64,000 bases of DNA from Anaerobaca sp035448545. Lineage in GTDB: Bacteria; Planctomycetota; Phycisphaerae; Sedimentisphaerales; Anaerobacaceae. Position 1 is the stretch's first letter, and each line of letters begins with the position of its first letter. Shown here piece after piece: positions 43,159-52,475 of this stretch. The position numbers and the translations under genes are program-made. The notes under the pieces are model-generated. The model worked only from the letters and a program-made list of their open reading frames with translations. It was not told the origin of the DNA and searched no databases. The stretch lies in NCBI GenBank assembly GCA_035448545.1, contig DAOTJE010000005.1, forward strand, positions 1 to 64,000. The letters are read 5' to 3'.

Positions 43159-44322
43159 CTAATAATTCTGGAGCAGGTCGAGCAGCTTGCGGTCGAGCTT
43201 GTGGCCGTGCCAGTCCTCGTAGGCGACGTCTTCGCGGCCCGAATCGAGGATACCGAACTGGCCACGAAAGTTCCACAGCGCGTAGCCAATCCCGTTGGTC
43301 GTCAGAATGTCGAGCACGTCGCCGAACCACGCGAGGAAGACATCGTGCGGCGTCTTGATCCAGCAGCCGCACTCGCCACAGTGCACGCCCACGCCCTTTC
43401 CGGCCAGATCGATCCAGGGCTGATAGTACTTCTCGAGACGGGCGCGGTCCCAGTACTGACCGCGCATCGTGCCCGGCCACACGGGCGCCGGCAGGTTCTC
43501 GACATTCGCAAACGCCCACGGCGCCTTGTAGTGCGAGATGTAACCGGGGTTGTAACCCCGACAGCTCTGGGCGATGTTCAGATCGATCAACTCCGGAATC
43601 ACGTCGTTGCCCACGTTGTTGCCGTCGGCGATCACCAGATGGTTCGGATTGGCTGCGCGGATCGCCTTGGCCGCCGCTTCCGCCACGCGCCGATATACCT
43701 CGCCCGGCACCGGCCCGCGTTTGGAGTGCTGGTCGTTCATGTCCTCGCGCATGCTCGGCTCGTTGACCAGATCGAAGCTGATCTTCGACGGCGGGAGGTC
43801 CTTGTAGCGTTTGGCCCAGACACCCCACTGGAAGCAGAAGGCGTCGAGCGCTTCCTTGTCTTTCCACAGGTTGAACGGCTCGTGGAAGCCGGCGTTGACG
43901 CAGTAGCCGGGCGCGCGATGCATGTTCAGGCTGACATGCAGGCCGTACTTGTGGGCCATCTCCACGAGGCCGTCGATGTACTCCAGGGCGCTTTCCTTGA
44001 TCTTGTACATCTCGTCGGGTGTGATGCGCTGCGACGGATCAAAGTCGATCCACTGCGGATAGGCCATCGGCACGCGGACGAAATCGAAGCCCCAGTCCCG
44101 CATCCAGCGGAAATCGTCCTCGATGGTCCGGTTGGGGCTGTCCGGGCGCATCGGGCGGGGGCTGAAGTAGTCCAGAAGATTGAATCCCCTCCAGCGGGGG
44201 ATGGCGGTCTGGGCCGGCCGGGGCTTGTCCGATGCATTCCCTGGGCGCCCCGCGGCGGCCAGCACCACCCCCACACCGGCGACTTTCAGGAATTCGCGAC
44301 GATCGATTCGCTGTCTGTCCAT
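43159..44322 (-). CDS. GH5-type cellulase/glycosidase, Tat-exported
   Basis: 387 aa. A twin-arginine signal (RIDRREFLKVAGVGVVLAAAG) is followed by a TIM-barrel: RGFNLLDYF, FDFVRVPMAYPQWI, GLHVSLNMHRAPGY, acid/base E188 in FDLVNEPS, and nucleophile E317 in GVHCGECGCW. Clan A (GH5-like) beta-glycanase or glycosidase; substrate unknown. ATG 44322 with GGGAGGTTGGAGC; the 63-codon upstream open frame is non-coding. It is divergent from ppk2. Confidence 0.85.
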   Translation of the reverse strand: MDRQRIDRREFLKVAGVGVVLAAAGRPGNASDKPRPAQTAIPRWRGFNLLDYFSPRPMRPDSPNRTIEDDFRWMRDWGFDFVRVPMAYPQWIDFDPSQRITPDEMYKIKESALEYIDGLVEMAHKYGLHVSLNMHRAPGYCVNAGFHEPFNLWKDKEALDAFCFQWGVWAKRYKDLPPSKISFDLVNEPSMREDMNDQHSKRGPVPGEVYRRVAEAAAKAIRAANPNHLVIADGNNVGNDVIPELIDLNIAQSCRGYNPGYISHYKAPWAFANVENLPAPVWPGTMRGQYWDRARLEKYYQPWIDLAGKGVGVHCGECGCWIKTPHDVFLAWFGDVLDILTTNGIGYALWNFRGQFGILDSGREDVAYEDWHGHKLDRKLLDLLQNY

Positions 44323-44587
44323 GCTCCAACCTCCCATGCGGGTGGATAATCGGATTTCAGCCTTCTGATGCCGTCGGAGGCCATTGAGCGTACCGGCGAC
44401 TCCCTTCCCTGTCAATCTCGGCGCTGCGGATGCAGAAGACCGTGTCGTTCCGGTCAAGCCGAGCTCCGATTTGTCCGACAGATAATGTTGTTGCGAGAGC
44501 CGATGCGCCATTACTATGACGGCGTTCGGTTAAAGGGGACCGGCAAGCGTCGCCGTTGGTGCCTTACGATGCTGTGAAGGGAAGGTC

Positions 44588-45463
44588 GTGAAAACGAAGA
44601 AGCCTCGCAAGAGATCGGAGTCGAGCGACGGCGCCGCCCGCAAGGGGGCGGCGGTGCGATTCATCGAGCCGCAGAAGAAGGACCGCCGCAAGATCAGCAA
44701 GAAGGTCTACAATCGCGAGCTGCGGCGGCTCCAGGTTGAGTTGGTCGAGCTTCAGGAGTGGATCAGGCAGAAGGGCCTGCGCGTGGTGGTGCTGTTCGAG
44801 GGGCGCGACGCGGCCGGCAAGGGCGGGGTGATCAAACGCATCACCGCCGAGTTGAACCCCCGCATCTGCCGGGTTGTGGCGTTGGGCACACCAACCGAAC
44901 GGGAGAAATCGCAATGGTACTTTCAGCGGTATGTCGCGCATCTGCCGGCGGCCGGCGAGATGGTGCTGTTCGATCGGAGTTGGTACAACCGCGCCGGCGT
45001 CGAACGCGTGATGGGCTTCTGCACGGAGCAGGAGTACCGCGAGTTTCTCCGGTCGTGTCCCGAGTTCGAGTGTATGCTGATTCGTTCCGGCATCCTCCTG
45101 ATCAAGTACTGGTTCTCGGTCTCGGACGAGGAGCAGGAGAAGCGTTTCCAGGACCGGATCAACGACGTGGTCAAGCGATGGAAGCTCAGCCCGATGGACC
45201 TGGAGGCGCGCTCCCGCTGGGTGGAGTACTCGAAGGCCAAGGACGAGATGTTTAAATACACCGACATCAAGGAGGCGCCGTGGTACGTGGTGCCGGCCGA
45301 CAACAAGCGCCGGGCACGTCTGAATTGCATCCATCACCTGCTGAGCATGATTCCGTACCGGGACCTCAAGCCGGAGCCCATCAAGCTTCCGCCGCGTCAG
45401 AAAGACAAGGGATACGTTCGGCCGCCGATCACCGATCAGACGTTTGTGCCCGAGGTGTACTGA
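44588..45463 (+). CDS. ppk2: Polyphosphate kinase 2
   Basis: 291 aa, single-domain PPK2. Walker A is FEGRDAAGKGGVIKRI, Walker B and lid VLFDRSWYNRAGVERVMGF, then the conserved YSKAKDEMFKYTDIKEAPWYVV. It phosphorylates nucleoside di- or monophosphates from polyphosphate; class I-like by length. Start is GTG with AAGGGAAGG. Its stop shares one base with the start of the next gene. Confidence 0.95.
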   Translation: MKTKKPRKRSESSDGAARKGAAVRFIEPQKKDRRKISKKVYNRELRRLQVELVELQEWIRQKGLRVVVLFEGRDAAGKGGVIKRITAELNPRICRVVALGTPTEREKSQWYFQRYVAHLPAAGEMVLFDRSWYNRAGVERVMGFCTEQEYREFLRSCPEFECMLIRSGILLIKYWFSVSDEEQEKRFQDRINDVVKRWKLSPMDLEARSRWVEYSKAKDEMFKYTDIKEAPWYVVPADNKRRARLNCIHHLLSMIPYRDLKPEPIKLPPRQKDKGYVRPPITDQTFVPEVY

Positions 45464-46443
45464 TGCGATTGCACCCAGCAACGACATCCTGGTTGTGTCT
45501 TGCTGTCGCCATCCTTTCGGTGGCCGGCAGCGCGTGCGCCGCCGATCGCACGCCTGGCCTGGCAAGCCGGTACATCGGTGACGTGGGGATTGCCGCCGAC
45601 CCCAACGTCGTTTTCGCAGAGGATTTCGAGGCCGGTTCGCTCGAAGCGGTGGCGGCGCGATGGGAGAGCGTCCAGAACGCTGAGATTATGTCGCTGTCGG
45701 CGGATGTGCCCGAGGCCAGCGGCGGAACGTGCTCGCTCTTGATGACGCACGTCGGCGGGCGCAGCACGGGCGGACACCTGTACCGTCGGCTCCTGCCCGG
45801 TTACGACGAACTCTTTCTTCGCTTCTATGTGAAGTTTGATCCCGATTGTTTTCCCATCCACCATTTCGTCCATCTGGGCGGATACCGTCCGCCGACCCCC
45901 TGGCCGCAGGGTGGCGCGGGGATCCGCCCTGTCGGCGACGAGCGGTTCACGACAGGCGTCGAACCGTACGGCCGACAATGGCGATGGGACTTCTACTCGT
46001 ACTGGATGGACATGCGTTCTTCGCCCGACGGCAAATCCTGGGGCCATGACTTCATCAACGACCCCGCGCTGAAGGCCGAACGAGGCCGGTGGATCTGCGT
46101 CGAGTTGAGGATGAAGATGAACGACCCCGTGACCCAGAGCAACGGCGAGCAGTCGCTCTGGATCGATGGAAAGCCATGGCACAAGGACGGCCAGCTCGTC
46201 AGCCATCTGGGCGAAGGCTTCCCGCGAGGCAAGTGGGTGTGGGACAGCTTTCTTCCCGATCCGGATGGAGCACCCTTGGAGGGGTTCCGCTGGCGCCGCG
46301 ACGAGGCGCTGAACCTCAATTTCCTGTGGCTATTGCTCTACATCACCGATGCGCCGCCCGGCCACGTCAGCCGGGTCTGGTTCGACGACATCGTGGTAGC
46401 GCGCCGGTACGTTGGACCGATACACCGGTCTTCCGTTCCATGA
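45463..46443 (+). CDS. Secreted concanavalin-like / polysaccharide-lyase-like protein
   Basis: 326 aa with signal peptide (MRLHPATTSWLCLAVAILSV to ACAA). The rest is beta-rich with FAEDFEAGSLEAVAARWE, LFLRFYVKFDPDC, KAERGRWICVELRMKMNDP, QSLWIDGKPW and SRVWFDDIVVARRYVGP. This is the edge pattern of a jelly-roll (LamG/alginate-lyase-2-like) fold. No catalytic residues are assigned. The start ATG overlaps the ppk2 stop (TGATG), an odd pairing of a cytoplasmic kinase with an exported protein. Confidence 0.6.
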   Translation: MRLHPATTSWLCLAVAILSVAGSACAADRTPGLASRYIGDVGIAADPNVVFAEDFEAGSLEAVAARWESVQNAEIMSLSADVPEASGGTCSLLMTHVGGRSTGGHLYRRLLPGYDELFLRFYVKFDPDCFPIHHFVHLGGYRPPTPWPQGGAGIRPVGDERFTTGVEPYGRQWRWDFYSYWMDMRSSPDGKSWGHDFINDPALKAERGRWICVELRMKMNDPVTQSNGEQSLWIDGKPWHKDGQLVSHLGEGFPRGKWVWDSFLPDPDGAPLEGFRWRRDEALNLNFLWLLLYITDAPPGHVSRVWFDDIVVARRYVGPIHRSSVP

Positions 46444-46453
46444 AGCGACTTCG

Positions 46454-47224
46454 TCAGAGGTCGAATTCCGCCACGACCGGCGTATGGTCACTGGGCCGGA
46501 CCGCAGCTCGCGGACCTTTGTCGATGATGCACCGCCGACATCGCCGGGCGAGAGTTTTCGTGCCCAGAATGTGGTCGAGCCGCCAGCCGAGGTTCTGCTT
46601 GAACGCATTGCCGGCGCGGTAATCCCAGAAGCTGTACTGTCCCGGCTCGGAGCAGTGTCTGCGGAACAGATCGGTGAACCCCCAAGCCATGACCGTCTGT
46701 AACGCCTCGCGGACCTCCGGACAGAAACAGACGTGACCGGCCAGCGCCTCCGGATCGTACACGTCGATTGGCTCCGGGGCCACGTTCAGATCGCCCACCC
46801 ACAGCAGCAGATCGGTTGGCTTGTACCCGCTGCGGAAATAGGCGTCCAGCCGGGCAAACCATTCGAGCTTGTAGCGAAACTTGTCGGAATCGGGCAGGAA
46901 ACCCTGGGGAACGTACGTGTTGACGATCGTCAATCCGTTTACGGATGCCCTGACCAGACGCGGTTCGTCCTTCGGCTCGTCAGGGAATCCGAACTCCACC
47001 TCGCGGATCGCGTGCGGCGAAAACAGCGCGACGCCGTTGTAGCTCTTCTGCCCCTTGAAAACGTACTGGTATCCGATTTCGTCGAAGGCTTCGCCGGGAA
47101 AATCGTGGTCCTGGACCTTGGTCTCCTGGACCGCCAGCACGTCCGGGCGGTTGTCCCGCAGCCAGTCGACCACAATATCCAGGCGGGCGCGTAACGAATT
47201 GACGTTGAACGTGGCGACTTTCAC
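46454..47224 (-). CDS. xth: Exodeoxyribonuclease III (Xth/ExoA)
   Basis: 256 aa. KVATFNVNSLRARL, VLAVQETKVQD (metal Glu), NTYVPQG, VGDLNVAPEPIDVY, WRLDHILGT and SDHTPVVAEF are the complete EEP nuclease motif set. It acts as AP endonuclease and 3'-phosphodiesterase in base-excision repair. GTG 47224 is preferred (KVATFN start, GAGAG upstream); a GTG seven codons earlier is possible. Its 3' end converges with the preceding gene, 10 bases apart. Confidence 0.95.
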   Translation of the reverse strand: MKVATFNVNSLRARLDIVVDWLRDNRPDVLAVQETKVQDHDFPGEAFDEIGYQYVFKGQKSYNGVALFSPHAIREVEFGFPDEPKDEPRLVRASVNGLTIVNTYVPQGFLPDSDKFRYKLEWFARLDAYFRSGYKPTDLLLWVGDLNVAPEPIDVYDPEALAGHVCFCPEVREALQTVMAWGFTDLFRRHCSEPGQYSFWDYRAGNAFKQNLGWRLDHILGTKTLARRCRRCIIDKGPRAAVRPSDHTPVVAEFDL

Positions 47225-47339
47225 GGGTTGCTCTCGGTTTCTCACTTTGGTTGAATCGTTCTCACGTGACGGTCATATTATCGGCTTGGGTTGCTTCCGG
47301 GCAGACTGATTCAATGTCTCGCTCATGGTGGCGGTCCGG

Positions 47340-49736
47340 CTACGCCAGCTCGTTTTGGCGATGGGGATCGGTGTCTATGGCGTGACGTGTTACTGGGTCG
47401 GCTTCGTCGGGTTCATCCGACACCTCTACCCGGTCCGCTCTTTCTGTCTCAAGCACCGGGGCTGTTGAATCACCGAGCCGGTTCGTGTTCTGCACCTTGT
47501 CCACTGCGGCGTAGCTCTCGGTGATCGCCAGAAGGGCCAGCAGAAAACTCACGGTGCTCTCGGCCCCCTGGTTGCCGCTGACCCCGCCGGCCATCAGCCC
47601 GTCTGAGCAGCCCTTGGTCTGGAAATCGTACAACGGAACGCGCAGATCGTTGGCGCCGAGGAACCAGTCGAACGCTTTTCGCTGGAGAGTCAGAAGGTCG
47701 GGATCCTTGGTCGCGTCGTACGCGGCGCGCAGCATCAGGACCATGCCGGCTGCCTCGATCGGCTGCTGGTCGAAGGTGGCGCGGGGCTTTCCGCGTTCGT
47801 ACCACCCCAGGCAGCCGACGAAACTGAAATGGTCGCCGTCGAAGGTGTTGTCCAGCAGGAACTTCGCCGTCCGGGAGGCCACCTCCGTATAGGTTTCGTC
47901 CAGGAGGGCCTTTCCGGCCGCGAAGAGCGCGTGGGGCAGAATCGCATTGTCGTATGTCAGGATATCCTCGAACCATTCCCAGTCCCGCTGCCGGCTCTCT
48001 TCGTGCTGTCGGACGAGACTGGTGGCGGCCAGCTCCATCTCCCGCTTGATGTCACTGGCGCCGGGAAACTGGCGAAGGTAGTCGCACATGCCCAGGATCG
48101 CGTAGGCCATTCCCCGCGGATACTGCTTCTGAACGTGTCCGACCGCGTGATCGAAGCAGTCTTTGGCCAGTGACAGGTAGGCGGGCGACGGCGGGTAGGC
48201 CATGACCGTCCCGAGCGCCCAGAGGGTGCGTCCGAAGGCGTCGTGTGCCGGTTCGTTGTCCTGCCAGGAGCGATCGAAATTCATGAAGTTCCGGACCGAC
48301 CCGTCCGGGTTCTGGGCATGTACCAGGAACGACAGATATGTGTCCAACAGCCGAAGGGCCCGGGGATCGGGGTATTGTGAGTAATACTTGGCCATGGCGA
48401 TCGCCGCACGGGCGTTGTCGTCGGTGCAGTAGCCGTGCGCGCGATCAGGGATCGCGAATCTGGCGTGCTGGTACAATCCCGTGTCGTCGGTGAGTTGAAG
48501 GAGGTGGTCCAACGAGGGCTCCGGCGCCTCGATGTTGGAGATGGTCTCCGCCGCCGTCAGCACAATCTTGCCGCTGGTCTGGACGGGCACCTCGATCTCG
48601 CTGAACAGTTTCCAGTAAGCCTGTCCGATTTTCGGCCAGGTTCTCGACCGCCCATAGTCGTATGCTCGGCCGCGCAGCTCGTAGAACAGGCTCTTGTTCT
48701 GCAGAAGTTCGATGATGGTCTCTGCGAGCTGCTCGGAATCGCCGAAGGGGACGAGTCGGCCCCGGTTGTCGGCCAGCAGTTCCATTGCGGCCCAGTAGGG
48801 TGTGGAGACGACCGCCTTGCCGGTGCCGACGGCGAATGCCAGCGTGCCGCTGGTCAACTGCTCGCGGCTGAGGTAGGGCGTGACGTAGACATCGGACGCA
48901 CAGAGGAAATTATGCAACTCGGTGTCGTCCACGAACCGGTTGTGGAAGATCACGTGGTTCTGGAGATGCAGGTCCTTGACGATCTGCTGGAGGCTGAATC
49001 GGTACGATTCGCCTTCGTATTCCCGGACCGTGGGATGGGTCATGCCCAGGATGATGTATATCACGTCGGGGTGCGCCTCGATGATGCGCGGCATGGCGCG
49101 TAGCATGACCTCGATGCCTTTGTTCCGGCTGATCAGGCCGAAGGTCAGGATGGTTCGATGTCCTTCCAGGCCGAACTTGTGCTTGTAGTAGTTGCTGTCG
49201 ACAAACGGCAGGTCGGGAATCCCGTGGGCGATCAGTCGGATCTTGTCGGGGCCGACGCCGTAGATGTCGGTGAGCATATCGACGCCGCGTTCGTTCATGG
49301 TGACCACCACGTCTGACCGCTCGCACAGTTCCAGCATGGATCGACGATAGGCCGGTTCGGGTGACTCCAGCACGGTGTGCACCGTGGTGACCACCGGCGC
49401 CTTCAGACGCTTCAGCAGCAGGCTCAAATACGAGCCGGCCTCGCCTCCGAAGAGCCCGAATTCGTGCTGGACGGACACGAGGTCAACGTGGCTGAAATTG
49501 ATGTAGTCGGCCGCACAGATGTAGTCCTGACGCACATTCTGACGAATCTCGAACTTCACGGGATTGTCATATCGGATTGCAGGATCCGACCGCATGGTCA
49601 CCACCAGGGGCTCGAACAGCCCGCCGGCGGCAGCCGCCGTGTTCTTGATCAGGTCGCTGGTGAACGTTGCGATGCCGCATTTTCGCGGGGGAAAGCTCGA
49701 TATGAATACGACCTTCTTCCTCGTCTCTCTGCCCAT
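47340..49736 (-). CDS. GT4 glycosyltransferase fused to a C-terminal alpha/alpha-barrel domain
   Basis: 798 aa. The first 390 residues are a GT-B glycosyltransferase of family 4: VVFISSFPPRKCGIATFTSDL, LVSVQHEFGLFGG, LIAHGIPDLPF, ILTFGLISRNKGIEV, and the EPCTSG-like donor region YVTPYLSREQLTSGTLAFAVGTG. Residues about 400-790 are helical repeats like an alpha/alpha toroid (HGYCTDDNARAAIAMAKYY, LPHALFAAGKALLDE). The arrangement recalls the GT4-toroid fusions beside GH130 mannoside phosphorylases; here no GH130 is adjacent. AAGG precedes the ATG. Sugar specificity is unknown. Confidence 0.85.
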   Translation of the reverse strand: MGRETRKKVVFISSFPPRKCGIATFTSDLIKNTAAAAGGLFEPLVVTMRSDPAIRYDNPVKFEIRQNVRQDYICAADYINFSHVDLVSVQHEFGLFGGEAGSYLSLLLKRLKAPVVTTVHTVLESPEPAYRRSMLELCERSDVVVTMNERGVDMLTDIYGVGPDKIRLIAHGIPDLPFVDSNYYKHKFGLEGHRTILTFGLISRNKGIEVMLRAMPRIIEAHPDVIYIILGMTHPTVREYEGESYRFSLQQIVKDLHLQNHVIFHNRFVDDTELHNFLCASDVYVTPYLSREQLTSGTLAFAVGTGKAVVSTPYWAAMELLADNRGRLVPFGDSEQLAETIIELLQNKSLFYELRGRAYDYGRSRTWPKIGQAYWKLFSEIEVPVQTSGKIVLTAAETISNIEAPEPSLDHLLQLTDDTGLYQHARFAIPDRAHGYCTDDNARAAIAMAKYYSQYPDPRALRLLDTYLSFLVHAQNPDGSVRNFMNFDRSWQDNEPAHDAFGRTLWALGTVMAYPPSPAYLSLAKDCFDHAVGHVQKQYPRGMAYAILGMCDYLRQFPGASDIKREMELAATSLVRQHEESRQRDWEWFEDILTYDNAILPHALFAAGKALLDETYTEVASRTAKFLLDNTFDGDHFSFVGCLGWYERGKPRATFDQQPIEAAGMVLMLRAAYDATKDPDLLTLQRKAFDWFLGANDLRVPLYDFQTKGCSDGLMAGGVSGNQGAESTVSFLLALLAITESYAAVDKVQNTNRLGDSTAPVLETERADRVEVSDEPDEADPVTRHAIDTDPHRQNELA

Positions 49737-50057
49737 CCGTGCCTTTCCGAAACGGTTTGCGGAGATTCAAGTCACATACGATTGTGCCACGCAGCGGTGA
49801 TGTTTGTCTGAACATCATTTTCATACGCAGGGTGTCGGAGGCAGTTCGGCCTACTATATGTAGGATGTTCCGCCGGCATGGTCCCACATATAGGTGGCAG
49901 CGGCGATTCTATGCGCTTGGCTGCCGCTGCAGCGCCGTCCCAGCCAAAGCCATCGACGGGCCGGATGCCGGAGCACAGTGAACCGTCGATAAGAAAACCC
50001 TGTACAACACCATGAAAGACGGATCACTGGCCGGTCCTCTTCTGGGCGGAATTGGAG

Positions 50058-50086
50058 TTGACAGTCCTTGGTTCGTAATATATAAA
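50058..50086 (+). promoter_or_regulatory. Promoter of the sulfur/Fe-S operon
   Basis: A perfect TTGACA (50058-50063), a 17-base spacer and TATAAA (50081-50086), 30 bases before the Rrf2 gene. Rrf2 regulators commonly bind A/T-rich sites at such a promoter; autoregulation is plausible but no palindrome is clear. Confidence 0.65.
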
Positions 50087-50115
50087 TGAAATAGGAATAG
50101 TAGGAGATATGCCAA

Positions 50116-50547
50116 ATGAAACTCTCAACGCGAACGCGCTATGGCATTCGAGCGGTGATTGAGCTGGCCAGGCATGAAGGCAAACGCCCGCTTCAGCTCA
50201 AGGCGATTGCCGAACGACAGGGCATCTCGGTCAAGTACCTTGAGCAACTGATGAGCCTGCTGCGTTCTTCCGGGTTCGTGCGGAGCGTGCGAGGCTCGAA
50301 AGGCGGCTATGTCCTTGCTCGTTTGCCCGAGCAGATCAGGCTTAGTGAGGTCTTTCGGTGCCTCGAAGGTTCGGTCACGACGGCCGAGTGCACGGAGGAC
50401 GAGGACTATTGCGAGCGTTCGGCCGACTGTGCGGCACGCGGCGTCTGGATTCAGGTCGAGGAGGCGATTCATCGTGTGCTTGACTCGATCACCTTGGCCG
50501 ATCTCGTGGACAAGGCGCAGACCACGACTTCCAACTACAGCATCTGA
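50116..50547 (+). CDS. Rrf2-family regulator with IscR-like Fe-S cysteines
   Basis: 143 aa. N-terminal winged helix (MKLSTRTRYGIRAVIELA, LKAIAERQGISVKYLEQLMSLL, wing VRGSKGGYVLARL), then a cysteine loop with C92, C99 and C105 (CX6CX5C), close to the 2Fe-2S site of IscR. It probably senses Fe-S or cysteine status and controls the downstream cys-nif genes; CymR is the cysteine-less alternative. GTAGGAGAT precedes the ATG. The gene leads the operon by 16 bases. Confidence 0.88.
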   Translation: MKLSTRTRYGIRAVIELARHEGKRPLQLKAIAERQGISVKYLEQLMSLLRSSGFVRSVRGSKGGYVLARLPEQIRLSEVFRCLEGSVTTAECTEDEDYCERSADCAARGVWIQVEEAIHRVLDSITLADLVDKAQTTTSNYSI

Positions 50548-50563
50548 GTATCAGGAGACCGCC

Positions 50564-51508
50564 ATGAGTGCCGTTTTCGAAGACATTGCGGCAGCCGTTG
50601 GTTACACGCCCTTGGTCCGGCTCAATCGGCTGGATGCGGGCCGAGCCACTGTTCTGGTCAAGCTCGAATCGAGGAATCCATGCGGCAGTGTCAAGGACCG
50701 CATTGCCAAGTACATGATCGAGGAGGCCGAGCGGGCCGGCCGGATCGGGCCCGATACCGTCATCGTCGAGCCGACCAGCGGCAACACCGGGATCGGACTG
50801 GCCTTCATCTGTGCCGCCAAGGGGATTCCCCTGACGCTGACAATGCCGGAATCGATGAGCCTGGAACGGCGCAAGCTCCTGCTGCTGCTCGGCGCCAGGA
50901 TCGTCCTGACGCCCGCCCAGAAGGGCATGAGCGGCGCTATCCAGAAAGCCGAGCAACTCGTGGCCGAGAACCCCCATGCTCTGATGCTTCAGCAGTTCAC
51001 CAATCCCGCCAACCCCAAGGCGCATCGAGAGACCACCGCCAGGGAGATTTGGGTCGATACCGACGGGCACGTCGATATACTGGTGGCCGGCGTCGGCACA
51101 GGGGGGACCTTGACCGGATGCGCCGAGGTTCTCAAGAGCAAGAATCCCGCCCTCAAGGTGGTAGCTGTTGAGCCCAAGGCTTCGCCCGTCTTGTCGGGCG
51201 GCAAGCCCGGGCCGCACAAAATCCAGGGGATCGGGGCCGGTTTTGTGCCCGAGGTCCTCAAGGTCGAGTTGATCGACGAGATTGTGCAGGTGACCAACGA
51301 GGATGCTCTGTCCACCGCCCGCCTGCTGGCGGCCAAGGAGGGTATTCTCTCGGGTATCAGCGGGGGTGCCAACGTCTGGGCCGCAACGCACGTGGGGCGG
51401 CGCCCGGAGAACGAGGGCAAGACTATTGTGACGTTCATTTGCGACACCGGGGAACGGTATGTCTCGACCGAGCTATATGAAGGACTGCCTAATCCTGAGA
51501 CGGCGTAA
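50564..51508 (+). CDS. cysK: Cysteine synthase (O-acetylserine sulfhydrylase)
   Basis: 314 aa, fold-type II PLP enzyme. K44 in SRNPCGSVKDRIAKYM binds PLP; PTSGNTGIGLAFICAAKG, MPESMSLERRKLL and AGVGTGGTLTG (phosphate loop) are all present. It makes cysteine from O-acetylserine and sulfide. ATG 50564 has CAGGAGACC. It is followed at once by the serine acetyltransferase that supplies its substrate. Confidence 0.96.
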   Translation: MSAVFEDIAAAVGYTPLVRLNRLDAGRATVLVKLESRNPCGSVKDRIAKYMIEEAERAGRIGPDTVIVEPTSGNTGIGLAFICAAKGIPLTLTMPESMSLERRKLLLLLGARIVLTPAQKGMSGAIQKAEQLVAENPHALMLQQFTNPANPKAHRETTAREIWVDTDGHVDILVAGVGTGGTLTGCAEVLKSKNPALKVVAVEPKASPVLSGGKPGPHKIQGIGAGFVPEVLKVELIDEIVQVTNEDALSTARLLAAKEGILSGISGGANVWAATHVGRRPENEGKTIVTFICDTGERYVSTELYEGLPNPETA

Positions 51509-51533
51509 TGGCAACAGGGTAGCGGATCGAAAG

Positions 51534-52475
51534 ATGGCAGGCACGAAATTGACGGACAGGAAGCTGGAGAAGCTCGTCGGACGGATTGTGGAGACCTATA
51601 AGGGGGACTCGGGGATCAATTTCATCGACGCGGCAAATCTGCCCGTACGCGGGCAGATCCTCGAAATCCTCGAACTGTTGTTCGAGGTGCTGTTTCCAGG
51701 TCACACCGGAAACAAGGCGGTGACTCAGTCCAACATCCGGTACGTCGTCGGGGACATCCTCAGCCAGGTGTACACCGCGCTGGCGGACCAGGCGACACGC
51801 GCCTACCAGTACCAGTGCCGCATCCAGAAGTGCGACCACTGCAACTGCGAGAAGATGGGGCAGAACGTGGCGTTCGAGCTGCTGGGCGAGCTTCCGCGCA
51901 TCCGAGAGATGCTCAAGGGAGATGTCCGCGCGGCCTTTGACGGCGACCCCGCGGCCAAGTCGTACGAGGAGATCGTGATCAGCTATCCGTGCATCACGGC
52001 CATTGCCGTCCATCGGATTGCCCATGAGCTGTTTCTTCGTCAGGTCCCGCTGATTCCGCGGATCATGTCCGAGTGCGCCCACGCCCGAACGGGCATCGAC
52101 ATCCATCCGGGCGCGCGGATCGGGCGGAACTTCTTCATCGACCACGGCACCGGCGTGGTGATCGGTGAGACGTCCGTCATCGGCAACAACGTGAAAATCT
52201 ACCAGGGTACGACACTCGGGGCGCTGAGCTTCCCGCGCGACGAGCGAGGCCGCATCATCAAGGGGGGCAAGCGGCACCCGACGATCGAAGACGACGTGAC
52301 GATCTATGCCGAGGCAACCATCCTCGGCGACGTGACCATCGGCAGAGGGGCGGTCATTGGCGGCAACACCTGGATCAAGGAGTCGGTCCCGCCCGGCGTG
52401 ACCGTATGGAGCCCGAACCCCGACCTGATCTATCGCAAGAACAAGAAGCCCCCAACGAGGACCCGACGGACGTGA
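51534..52475 (+). CDS. cysE: Serine O-acetyltransferase
   Basis: 313 aa. N-terminal helical domain with an unusual CDHCNC stretch, then the left-handed beta-helix: MSECAHARTGIDIHPGARIG, FIDHGTGVVIGETSVIGNNV, YQGTTLGALSF, KRHPTIEDDVTIYAEATILG and a GAVIGGNTWIKESVPPG end. It acetylates serine with acetyl-CoA, committing it to cysteine. ATG 51534 is the likely start. The EpsC-like size is larger than E. coli CysE. It overlaps nadA by 4 bases (GTGA). Confidence 0.93.
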   Translation: MAGTKLTDRKLEKLVGRIVETYKGDSGINFIDAANLPVRGQILEILELLFEVLFPGHTGNKAVTQSNIRYVVGDILSQVYTALADQATRAYQYQCRIQKCDHCNCEKMGQNVAFELLGELPRIREMLKGDVRAAFDGDPAAKSYEEIVISYPCITAIAVHRIAHELFLRQVPLIPRIMSECAHARTGIDIHPGARIGRNFFIDHGTGVVIGETSVIGNNVKIYQGTTLGALSFPRDERGRIIKGGKRHPTIEDDVTIYAEATILGDVTIGRGAVIGGNTWIKESVPPGVTVWSPNPDLIYRKNKKPPTRTRRT

